From the NCBI GenBank assembly GCA_028023455.1, contig JAQFVV010000017.1, positions 1,118,001-1,182,000 of the forward strand: DNA of 64,000 nt. The letters run 5' to 3'. The stretch's first letter is position 1; every line of letters starts with the position of its first letter. Below, one piece after another: positions 54,431 through 64,000 of this stretch. A program made the position numbers and the translations under genes. The notes under the pieces were generated by a model. That model was not told the DNA's origin. It did not search any database and was given only the letters and a program-made list of their open reading frames with translations. This DNA is from Epiperipatus broadwayi (lineage: Eukaryota > Onychophora > Udeonychophora > Euonychophora > Peripatidae).

Positions 54431-56400
54431 ATTGTATGGGTTTCTTTCTGTCAATGATAGATTTTTTTTCATCTGTGGTAATATAAAATATATAGATTTT
54501 AGATTCATATATAGACAACATTATATTATTAGATTTGTTTCTGTCAAGAGTAGATTTCTTTTATCTGTGATGATATACTTATATAGATTTTTACTTTTTT
54601 TATACTACTAAAAGCTCTTATCATCAGATTATTGTATGAATATATAGGTCAGTTTATATACAGATCTTAAATACCTTCTTTAAATAGAATAGACAACTGT
54701 TTATGCTTTCAACTCAAATATAAGTGTTATAATGTTTAAACTTCATGAATGATAATTGATGATAGCAATGCAGAGGGGTCAATCAACACAGAGCACACTG
54801 ATAATATATATCTCTATATATATTTACAAAGTCCAATCAGGGTGGAGTTCTGATAGCAATAATTATCATCGACTTTGCAAGATTTTACGTTAATAACTTT
54901 CTCAATATTTATAATGACCTGATAAAAAAAGCTCAGAAAATTACTAGAAAGATCAAAATAAAATATTTTTCCTTTAATTAATTAAAATTATTGAAAGTTC
55001 TATTAAATACACGGGATGTTTACAAGTTTTAGATTTAGGAACACAAATAATTTTTTAATTAAAATTTCTTTCTTAACCATCTCGGTCATCATAAACACTG
55101 TGCTATTTTCTAACAGTTTTCTTTGTCTCACACATCAATGTAAAATATATGATAAAATGATTATTACATATCAGAAACTAGTAAATTTTACTTCATTTGA
55201 TAGATATTTTTGTTTATTAGTGAAATAAATTTTAAATGTTCACATTTTGTTCCTGTAAATATTAAAAAATGAGATCACAAACAAAACAAAGACTTTACAC
55301 ATCATTGTTTCTAGAAAGATTATTTTCAGTTTACAAAATCAACAAAATCATCTTTATATCTGATTATTTTTAAAAAACTTGAATGAATAATTATTTATTT
55401 CTCTTATATCTAATGAATTATGCATTAAAAGTTTAAATTTTTTGAATATTTATTGCAAAATTGTGATTTTCTTACTCATAAATATAAAGTAGATTCTTTA
55501 CATCAGAGCTAGAATTTTCTACTTTGCTTCAGGCCATATTTACGTTAGCTGCTAATATAACATCATATTTTTGAAAATAAAGTATTTCAAGTCAAAATAA
55601 GTTATTGATAATTTATATTTCTTGATATCTAAGAAATATAGTGCAAATTATTTTTAAAAAAATCTAAAACTGTAATAAATTCACATATAAACACATTTTT
55701 GCATTTTTGGTAAGTACAATGTCGTAAAACACCAAACATTTTACAACCTTGGCAACAGACAATGGCTGAACATGTTAGGGTGGTGCTTATGTCTATTGTA
55801 AGAATGGGAATATTGTGCTTTTATTGCAGAATTTTCTGGAAAAAAAATTATTATAATAAAATATACCATTTTACACACATTTTAAAGTATAATAATTACA
55901 AAAAAATTCACCAGGGGGCAAATTGGCCAAAAGACTTTCTTTGTCATTTTGCTAAAAGATAAGGTTAATAACTACAAATTACACTTACTAAACTTTTATA
56001 ATCTAGATTTACATAAAACAATACTCTCAGTTTACTTTCTGCTAATAGTATTTTTTCTTTTGTATCAATATTAATAAGCTATATTATATATGTATAAATT
56101 TACCAACTTCCATCTCTAGGCATGCTCTGTGAAATAACATGTAAAGATGTTTAAAACTGCAGAAATTGCAACAGTTGTGCAATTTGTCTTCTATTTAATT
56201 GTTACTGATTCCAAATTTGCAAGATGTAGACCATGAAACTAATTTGAAGCAGGAAAGCATTGTACATTCAATTAAAAACAATGTTTTAAATAATATATAT
56301 ATATAATGTAAAATATTTCAAATAATTAACACATTGTAAATAAAATCAGCAGCATTAAAGATTTGTAATTTTTGTGACTTACACAATATTTAAAGTTCAT
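54431..56400. other. Anonymous AT-rich DNA
   Basis: Short frames at 55016-55228 and 55762-55962 have no recognisable domain. No gene called. Confidence 0.45.
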
Positions 56401-56423
56401 CAAAATTGTTATTATTATTCCCC

Positions 56424-56613
56424 CTCCTAGCACCAGAGCCACTGCTGCTTCTGCCACCAATACATCCACCACCTCTATCACTGCTGCCACAATCACCACC
56501 CAACTACCCCCTCTGCCATTGCCATCACCACCACTACTGCTACCACCATCACTGCCACCAAGACCATCACTACCACTACTACCACTACCACCACTATTAT
56601 TACTACTACTATG
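56424..56613. repeat. Degenerate CCA/CTA triplet-rich tract
   Basis: About 190 bp of imperfect (CAC)n/(TAC)n triplets on the plus strand, purer towards 56570-56613. The frame across it (Pro/His/Tyr-rich) reflects the repeat and is not a gene. Confidence 0.8.
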
Positions 56614-57933
56614 ACAATTATGTTAATTTATTGTTGCTAATATATTATCACTAAAATAATTTTGTTTCATAATTAATTAGATATTAATAAATAATGGTCT
56701 AATTTATTGCTGGGATAATTTTACAAGATCATCTGCATCCCAATGCAGTCTTAGCTGGCACTTAACATCTACATTAATTATAGTAATCCACTCTATATCA
56801 TTAATAATATAGTTATTTATGTATTGGTGAATAATTAATGCAAGCCAGGTAGTATCACTAGAAGATCCACAAAGTAATTTTGGCTATTAACTATCAAAGT
56901 GAAAGAAGTTGATTTGGTCCTACACATCCAAAACTATTTTTATTTCTTTTATATTATTCAAGTTAATAATTTTAAAAGTGTTAACAACCAAAGAATTTTA
57001 ATCAAATCATTTTAACATGTATTGCTATATATGTCTGACAATACATAGAAGTAATATATTTTAGAGATTTCAGGTATATGCTAATTACAGACATATTTGA
57101 CCTTTTGAATAACATTCACCAGGAAAGCACTAGCTGAGTCTTCTAATTTATAACTGATATTTTTATTAGCAGTAGTAATCTACTTTGTCATTCTACAGAT
57201 ATAGCAATTGAATAAAAAATGAAAGATTAAACGATGGGAATTATTAGGATAAATAAATATATTTAGGTCATATTGAACTTTATTAAATTTAAAGTCTGCA
57301 AGTGAGGTTAAAGGGAATTTAATAATTTACAATCTAATAAAAATAATTAGTGATCAGTTTTTTGTATTTTATTGCAGAATGATTATTGTAAACAAGTGAA
57401 TGCAAACAAACAGGATCTTATAAAATGATACAAAAAAGGAATAATATTGTGCGATGGGAAAACATCTTCATCCCCAAATGATCAAAAGGAATAAATATAA
57501 ACAAATGAGAACATCAGCATTGGATTAAAATAAAATATAATTATTATAAGTTATAAACTGTATCACCAGCATTACACAAAAATAATTAACTTATTATCAA
57601 TCAATTGTTAACACTTGTGAGGGAATTTAAAAGAGGTGTATTACAAACAGGCTAGTTATTTGGCCATTACCATACTTACAACAAGATATGGCACAATCAT
57701 CTGGATGCAATATTTAAGTGCTAATGTATCACTCATAATAAAAAATAATGTTGGAATAGTAATACATGCTGAGCATCATCAATACTCTGGTCATGTGGTA
57801 CCATTGATGTACAGGCCAACTATAAATTAAATTTTCTCTTAAGAAAATAAAATGTCATGAATAGACTTTAAAGCTTATATCTTTGCACTATCCAGAGAAA
57901 TATCTGAGTGACAAAAAACAAACCCCTATGACA
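56614..57933. other. Anonymous AT-rich DNA
   Basis: No gene or repeat recognised. Confidence 0.5.
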
Positions 57934-58256
57934 CTGTTCAGTGCACCATACTATGCCGGTAGACAGTGCTTCAGCACCCATCAAAAAGCACACAATTAAT
58001 AAATTTCTTTTGAAGAAATCACTCAAATTATGTAAATTTTAAAAAAGTACACACACATGGAAATCGGTAAAATACATAAAATAAAAAAATTGCTCCCCCA
58101 AGTGATTAATTGAAATGGCTCAAAAATAAGTAAAATACAAATTTAAAAATCGCTCAAAAATAAATAAAATACAAATTTTCCAAAACAGAAATATTGTGTG
58201 CTTCTTGATGGGTGCTGAAGCACCATTTACTGGCACAGTATGGTGCACCCAACAGT
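57934..58256. repeat. Foldback with conserved GC-richer ends
   Basis: The left end (ACTGTTCAGTGCACCATACT, then GTGCTTCAGCACCCATCA and AAGCACACAAT) mirrors the right end (ATTGTGTGCTTCTTGATGGG, GTGCTGAAGCACCAT, AGTATGGTGCACCCAACAGT), with arms of about 65-70 bp. Near each end GTGCTgaAGCAC forms its own hairpin. The internal 190 bp is A-rich and contains a 27-bp direct repeat (GCTCAAAAATAA.TAAAATAC) at 58121 and 58153. MITE-like. Confidence 0.8.
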
Positions 58257-59014
58257 ACCAAATTATTTATCCATTATTGCTCTAAACTAATTTCAAAATT
58301 CAAGAACTCTAGAGTCTGTGATGGTGAACAAGAAATAGATAAATGTATATGCTTAATTTATTTTAATTTAAATCCTTTATTGGAATAATTTATAAATTCC
58401 TAAAACAAGCTGTAATGAAATCAAGTCACATGCATTGCGAATTCATAGTATAGGTAGTTGGAAGAATATAGACATTAACACTATTATTTTAAAAAAGTTA
58501 TTTAATAAACTGATAAATTTATTAAGAATATTGCAAAAAATAATATTTTCAACCCTCATACATTAAAAAACAGCAAATATAATTAACCAAATGATTTTTA
58601 ATAATTAAATTAATTAAACTTTATTTTCATTGTTATTTCCATTTTAATAACTAAAGCTGACAAACACCTTTTAACAATAAGAGATAAGAAAATTGTAAAT
58701 TAGCTAAAAACTTTTCATTATTTTGGAGGGAAAATAATATAAAAGCATGTTTTTATGAAAGAATAAAATACTTAATAAAATTATTAATTCTTACCAATTA
58801 TTACTTAATTTAAAACTCATCAATAAATTTAAAGTGCACATTAAAGTACCTCTTTATTATGGATTTATTTCTCATTTGAGTCCTTCTTTAATAGTTATAA
58901 TTTTCAGATTTTGCCATGTTTGTCTTCTTCTTGTAAGCTTCTCCATTATCACATAATTTTAGATAAACACACAGAAAGATTTTAACCATTTTTCTTAATC
59001 TAATAATTTTTCAG
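58257..59014. other. Anonymous AT-rich DNA
   Basis: No gene recognised. Confidence 0.45.
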
Positions 59015-59086
59015 GTCCGGCAAATCGCACAGAAAGCTAAAGACAGTCATGCTCTTGGATGGAAATCAGGTTTGTGGCAGTGATAG
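59015..59086 (+). CDS. Possible small exon, unidentified
   Basis: A short GC-balanced island in very AT-rich DNA. It is preceded by TAATAATTTTTCAG (acceptor-like) and followed by GATAG-GTAATG (donor-like at 59087); an earlier CAG-GTTTGT at 59069 is an alternative donor. Two frames are open: VRQIAQKAKDSHALGWKS (to the first donor) and SGKSHRKLKTVMLLDGNQVC (to the second). I do not recognise either. It could equally be non-coding. Confidence 0.25.
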
Positions 59087-60164
59087 GTAATGTCCTCCTT
59101 AACATTTTTCTAGTATACAGGTTACATAATGAGGGTTATGATGTTTAACATAAGGTTTTCTTTACCCCATTTTAAAAAGCTTCTGCTGCTACTGATGTCT
59201 TTGAGACCTTAATCAAGAATGATTGTTCTTCATAAGACACTCAGATCTACTAATTTACACTGCCCCTATATTATTTTTTGGAATAACTTTGTATCCATTC
59301 AATAACATCTTGTCTCCTACATGACCAAATTAAACATTAACCAATTGAATCTATTTTTACAAAAAAGATTGCTTAGTTATTTTCCTCTTTTTAATTTAAA
59401 AAAATCCCCTGTAGTTATTTTTCTCTTATGTCAAATATAAAATAATCTTTTAATTACCATTATGTAAAAAACAATGCCTTTTGTTTTGGTGAGAGATAAA
59501 GCAAAAAAAAAGAAGTTTTAATTAATAAAAACAAAATTTAACAAAAATGTTAAGAACTTATTTTTTTCCTTTTAAAAAAACTTCATTAACCACTCCTATT
59601 TCTATCTTTTATAAGTTAGAATAAAAACTTTTTAGTAAACTTACTAATAAGAAATAATTTTCTCTTAGTACTATTTTTTAAAATTACAACTGGTAAATAA
59701 TCAAAATTACTGAAGAGAAAGAATAAAAAATTATTTATTTGATTATTTTTCTCTCTTTTACAATTAGTAACAAATTATAATATTTATCTCATTGTTTAAA
59801 AAATCTTTTGGAATTATATCATCATTTAAGGATTGTAAACTTTTAAATAAATTAATATTGATATTAAAAAAACACATATGGGTACATTAATTTCCCACTA
59901 ATTAATAAATTTTAAATTTAACAAGCTGTTAATATTAACATGGCCAGAGTTGGCCACTGTTTATAGTATTACAATAAATATTCTTTTGGTTATATTGAAC
60001 TTTTTTAAATTTAAAGTTCATACATAAGGTTAAATGAAATGTAATAATTTGTAATCTAATAAAGAATAATTAGAGATCTTTTTATATTTATTGCAGATTA
60101 GTTACAGTAAACAGATGAATGCAAAAAATATGATCTTATAAAATAAATTTCTTTAATATATATG
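59087..60164. other. Anonymous AT-rich DNA
   Basis: No gene or repeat recognised, apart from a stretch at 59990-60070 resembling 57265-57335 (TATTGAACTTT, TTTAAAGT, AATAATTTGTAATCTAATAA). Confidence 0.4.
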
Positions 60165-60860
60165 CATATATATCACACTTATTATGTAAATAATACTTTG
60201 GGTGCAATTTGAAATTTGTAATTGCAGTTTGTGAAGTTATAATTGACTAGTTATTAGTCTGCATTCAGAATAAGTTTTATTTACTTTTTAAAGAAGTTTA
60301 TTTAAACTTCTTTGAATCAATAATTTCAATCTTTGTTGTCAAGTTGCAATCTTTAGTGTCTATATAAATATATGGAGTCATAAATAAAGGTGGAATTCCA
60401 CCTTTGTTGTTAAAAGAATGTTGTCTTGACAGCAGTTTGAGATTGTTGACTGTTATCTATATTGGAATTGTCTAACTATTAACTGGTTTCTAATGGTTAT
60501 TTATAATCCCATTTATGCTTGAGAATTATTACAGTTATTATTTAAGTAATACTTTGGGCACAATTTGAAATTTATAATTGCAGTTTGTAATGTTATATTT
60601 ATTAGTATGCATTCAGAATAGGTTTTATTTACATGTTTAAAGAGATGTATTTAAATTTCTTTCTATCAATAATTTCAATCTCTATGGTCAGTTGCAATCT
60701 TTATGTGTCTATATGTGTATTGTACCATTAATGAAGGTGGTATTTTACATGCATTGTTAAAAAGAGGTTGCCTTGACAATAGTTTGAATTTTTTGATTGT
60801 TATTGATGTTGGGATTACCAATGTATTGACTGGTTTTTAATAATTATATATATTACTGAA
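60165..60860 (+). repeat. Two tandem H4 units
   Basis: Copies 60165-60505 and 60510-60860 align along their length with each other and with 34150-34520: AATACTTTGGG, TAATTGCAGTTTGT, TAGTcTGCATTCAGAATA, TCAATAATTTCAATCT, AAAGGTGG, AGGTTGCCTTGACAATAG, ATTGACTGGTTTTTAAT. In the first copy the AAAGGTGGAATTCCACCTTT segment is a perfect palindrome. Function and class unknown. Confidence 0.75.
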
Positions 60861-61184
60861 TAATATATATATATATATTAATCAATAATGTTATTTTATC
60901 TTATGTCATCTATAGAATTTTTTTACAATTTTGTAAGTCACAATATTTAGTGATGAAATCAATTCACATCTGATATGTTTCAGTCATAACTGATTTTATC
61001 AGAAGACTGGAAATCAGTTGACATTCCATTAAAAACAGCAATGCAATTTTCCTGAAGGTTTGTGATGATGATGTTCTAGTTGCATTTTTAAATTGGACTA
61101 TTTCCATCATCTAATATACATATTGAATGTCTTTAGAAAAAATTAAATTTATATAAATATTCCAAATACATTCAGCTGTTAGTA
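60861..61184. other. H3-linked segment with a possible hammerhead relic
   Basis: Bases 61045-61115 match 2960-3040 near the other H3 copy. On the minus strand at about 60978-61012, CTGATAA, AATCAGTTATGACT and GAAACATATC follow hammerhead order with core and stem changes. Confidence 0.35.
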
Positions 61185-61570
61185 ATAACACATCAAACAG
61201 GTTAGTATATGCACAATGTTTCAAGAGGTATTAGTTTCCCCTCTTCTTCAGGTATTGCTGGCCTGACCAGTGACAGCACTAACATTGGATTTGAACCTGG
61301 GTCCTTAGATTTTGCGATCTTGAATTTTAAGGTAACACTGTAACCAACTGAGCCATCCTGCCAAAAGCAATAGTCTGTAGTAATTTCATATACTTATGTA
61401 TGATGTTCCTTCTGATTTCTCTACTCTTTTTAAGAGCAAAGTTGATTAGTGGTTTCTATATATTATGTATAGTCACACTAGGTTGGTTTAGGGGATTTTT
61501 TGCCATTGTCATGTGAGCAGCTTCTTTAAAGTTTCTTCTTTGTACCTTTTCTTCTCTATTCAATATTTTT
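61185..61570 (-). mobile_element. H3 SINE-like unit, better copy
   Basis: Minus strand: GGCAGGATGGCTCAGTTGG (A box at the complement of 61344-61354), B box GGTTCAAATCC (complement of 61287-61297), an internal pol III promoter layout about 47 bases apart, then GTCAGGCCAGCAATAC and at the complement of 61215-61251 a hammerhead-like CTGAAGA, AGAGG-loop-CCTCT, T, GAAACATTG. One extra base precedes GAAA, so the fold is imperfect. The order is the same as at 3310-3780. Upstream of the head (61400-61560) further sequence is shared between the copies. Confidence 0.6.
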
Positions 61571-61980
61571 GTATTTCCCCAATTGAATATATGTTTATTG
61601 GCACATCCATGTTCTGCCACCTTAGACAAATCTTTTTACTCTTCTAACCTTCAGCATGTGTCACAATTTTTTATATATTTCTCCTTATTTTTTTTTAATA
61701 ATTTTTTTTATTTTATTGTAGATGTAGAACCCCATATCCAATTTTCCTTAATTTTTTATTTAAAAAAAACCAAATCTTTTTTGTTTTTTTGTTGTCTATT
61801 TAAATTTTCTTAATAACACCTGAAAAACCATTTTTCATAAGAGTCATTCTATATATCTTTTCTTTTCCAAATCACTGTTTCTCAAATTTTCTTAAATTTT
61901 TTTTTTGGTTATTTTTTTTTTTTTTAATTTTTTTTTTAAAACAATTTTTTTTTTTTTATTTTGTTTTTTGTTCCAAAAAT
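61571..61980. other. T-rich region with poly(T) tracts
   Basis: Long T runs (notably 61897-61960), broken only by a few other bases. It flanks the minisatellite. May include sequencing or assembly error. Confidence 0.6.
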
Positions 61981-63143
61981 TTACACCATAGCATAACAAA
62001 TGTACTCAACCCAGGGGCCATGTGTCAAATTTACTCAACCCACCATGTGTCAAATTTACTCAGCCCACCATTTGTCAAATTTACTCAACCCACTATGTGT
62101 TAAATTAAAGTAGGTTGTTTTATGAGAATGTTAATAGTTCCTTTATACTACAACAGGAAGGGTTGTTCTAAACTATACACCATTTAATCTTTTCCTTACA
62201 ATAATAACTCTTCACAGACATTTGTCAAAATTTACATCAAACCTTACCATGTGTCACCCAATTTGACTCAACCCATCTTGTGTCAAGTTTACTCAGACCC
62301 ACCACAACCCCAAAGACAAACCAACAAAAAAACAAGATGTGTCAAATGTAGCAACCCACCATGTGTCAATTTAAAATTAAATTTACTCAACCCACCATAG
62401 CATCCCTACTAACCTTTGTGCTATACATATTATACCACTAATCAACTTCTTAACCCCCCTTGTGTACAAATTTAACTCAACCCACCATGTGTCACAAGTT
62501 ACTCAACCCACCATGCTGTCACCACCCAAGAAGAAGAGAGACTAATTTACTCTGAACCCACATTTAAATACTAACCTTTATGTGTCAAATTTACTCAGCC
62601 CACCATGTATCAAATTTACTCAATAACACCACTATCAATCTAATAACTAAAAAATACACAAAACGACAAAAAACATTACTATTTATGTAAAAATATATAA
62701 ATTAAAAAAAAACATTTAATTTGTGTTTTAATAATTTTTTTATTATTTAATGGTTTTTTTTGATATTTAGATTTGATTACCCACCATGTGTCACAATTTA
62801 CTCAAACCCACTATGTATCAAATTTACTCAACATATGTTTCAATTTTATTATACACACATTAAATTTTACAAGATTTAATTAAATTTCAAAAATTCTAAT
62901 TATTTAAACACATCTTTCTTAAAAAGAACAATCAATTATTAATCATTTAGTCCCAATTTATTTTTAATCAGTAACAGCAGGACACAATTAAAATTGAAAA
63001 TTAAAAAATTAAAGAGTTTTGCAAACCACCATGTGTACCAAATTATACTCAATCCACCATGTGTCAAATTTACTCTAACCCATTATGTGTCAAAATTTAT
63101 TAAATATATAATTTTTTTTTTTTTTATTATTTTTTTTTTTTAA

Positions 63144-63175
<32 letters not shown>

Positions 63176-64000
63176 TTTCTAATTTTAAAGAAATTTTACT
63201 TTGGTGCCTTGCTTTTATGTGATTTTTGAAAAATCTCAGCCCACCATTTATCAAATTTACTCAACCTTTTTCACTTCATGTGTCAATACTGAGGAACCTA
63301 TCTATCGTGTAAAATGAGACCCAGTATATATACAAAATTAAAGAATTCTCAGAAAACCTCAAGGAAGTAATGAAATCCTTTAATTTAACATTTAAAAATC
63401 ATACTACTTTTTTAATTATCAATATATCTAAATTTAAATGAGGAACATTGATATAATCTATATCTGTGTATTTTTAACTATCCTTCTCAAAAATCTTTTC
63501 CATTTTATTTACTCAACCCACTCTAAAAACTCTTTTGTCTGTGGGTGTGTCAAATTTACTCAACCCACCATGTGCGGATTTGCTCAAACCCACCATGGCT
63601 GTCAAATAACTCTCAACCATACCACCATTTTTTTGCATAGTCCATAATTTTTTTTTTGTTTAACATTTTCAAACTTTTATATTCATTAAAAACACTACAT
63701 TTTATATCTAATCTTTCAATACAGAAATTTTTACTCAACCCACCATGTGTTTAAATTTACTCAACCCACCATGTGTCAAATTTACTCAACCATTTTGACA
63801 CCATGTTAAATTTCACCATGCAAATTTACTCAACCTTATACAAGTGGCATGTGTCAAATTTACTCAACCCACTTTCATTTAACGTATCAAATTTACTCAA
63901 CCCACCATGTGTCAAATTTACTCAACCCACCATGTGTCAAATTTACTCAACCCACCATGTGTCAAATTTACTCAACCCACCATGTGTCAAATTTACTCAA
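61981..64000 (+). repeat. 25-bp minisatellite, decayed on the left, perfect at the right edge
   Basis: The unit is TCAAATTTACTCAACC followed by CACCATGTG. Clusters lie near 61995-62100, 62245-62410, 62470-62520, 62575-62625, 62780-62830, 63030-63100, 63520-63620 and 63725-64000, separated by AT-rich non-repeat sequence and a long T block at 63110-63180. From about 63885 to the window end units are perfect and head to tail. Indels and doubled bases (CTCAAACCC, GTGTACC) scatter the earlier copies. The array continues beyond the window. Not CRISPR: there are no uniform spacers. Confidence 0.9.

Noticed and set aside
56406-56654. Pro/His/Tyr-rich frame of 82 codons
   Set aside because: It is the translation of a degenerate CAC/TAC triplet tract; no start context, splice sites or homologous domain seen.
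57934-58256. Hammerhead motif in the foldback arms (CTTGATGG, GTGCT-AGCAC)
   Set aside because: The order resembles the H2 hammerhead at first sight, but both core strands are wrong and no GAAA follows the stem.
61981-64000. Possible CRISPR array
   Set aside because: The 25-bp units are directly head to tail without uniform unique spacers, and the window is animal DNA.

Overview
This window looks like repeat-rich, strongly AT-rich nuclear DNA from a metazoan, most likely an invertebrate with a large genome. There are no bacterial-style operons, almost every long reading frame is a chance frame or a transposon relic, and the repeats are animal types: an RTE-like non-LTR retrotransposon, Penelope-like elements (PLEs), tRNA-derived SINEs, microsatellites and a minisatellite. 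I cannot name the species.

Host coding content is close to nil. One credible exon lies on the minus strand at 26594-26777, with consensus splice sites and a coiled-coil peptide resembling the C-terminal part of CCDC146 (a centriole and flagellum protein). A second possible exon at 59015-59086 on the plus strand is weak. Much of the window may be intron or intergenic.

I use four working names for dispersed repeats. H1 is a unit of about 465 bp that carries a hammerhead-ribozyme-like (HHR) motif and lies just upstream of both PLE fragments in the same sense, so it is probably the PLE terminal repeat. H2 is a SINE-like unit of about 200-350 bp with a canonical HHR core followed by a B-box-like tail. 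H3 is a minus-strand unit with a tRNA-like head followed by an HHR-like fold. H4 is a unit of about 350 bp of unknown origin, tandem at 60.2-60.9 kb.

Layout. 1-9.2 kb: H3, H4, H2 and H1 copies plus foldbacks. 11-15.2 kb: AT microsatellites and an RTE relic. 15.9-20.1 kb: H1 palindromes, a tRNA-Gly-like SINE, and a PLE 3' fragment with GIY-YIG coding between 199-bp inverted arms that I read as identical. 20.85-21.82 kb: a giant foldback. 23.7-26 kb: more palindromes. 26.6 kb: the CCDC146-like exon. 28-29.5 kb: degraded LINE and perhaps mariner. 30.4-32.2 kb: a triplicated 322-bp unit ending in H2, an H2 inverted pair and a SINE. 34-35.3 kb: H4 and the RTE 3' end. 38.3-43.5 kb: H1, H2, a second PLE relic and the best RTE relic. 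46-48 kb: a LINE relic split by an H1 insertion with a 10-bp target duplication. 48.3-58.3 kb: palindromes and H1/H2/RTE fragments. 60-61.6 kb: H4 and H3. 62-64 kb: a 25-bp minisatellite, perfect only at the window end.

The most interesting point is the density of HHR-like motifs in several unrelated repeat families, and that many of the large inverted repeats are centred on or contain such a motif. All calls were made by eye; boundaries are approximate to a few bases and no search was run.
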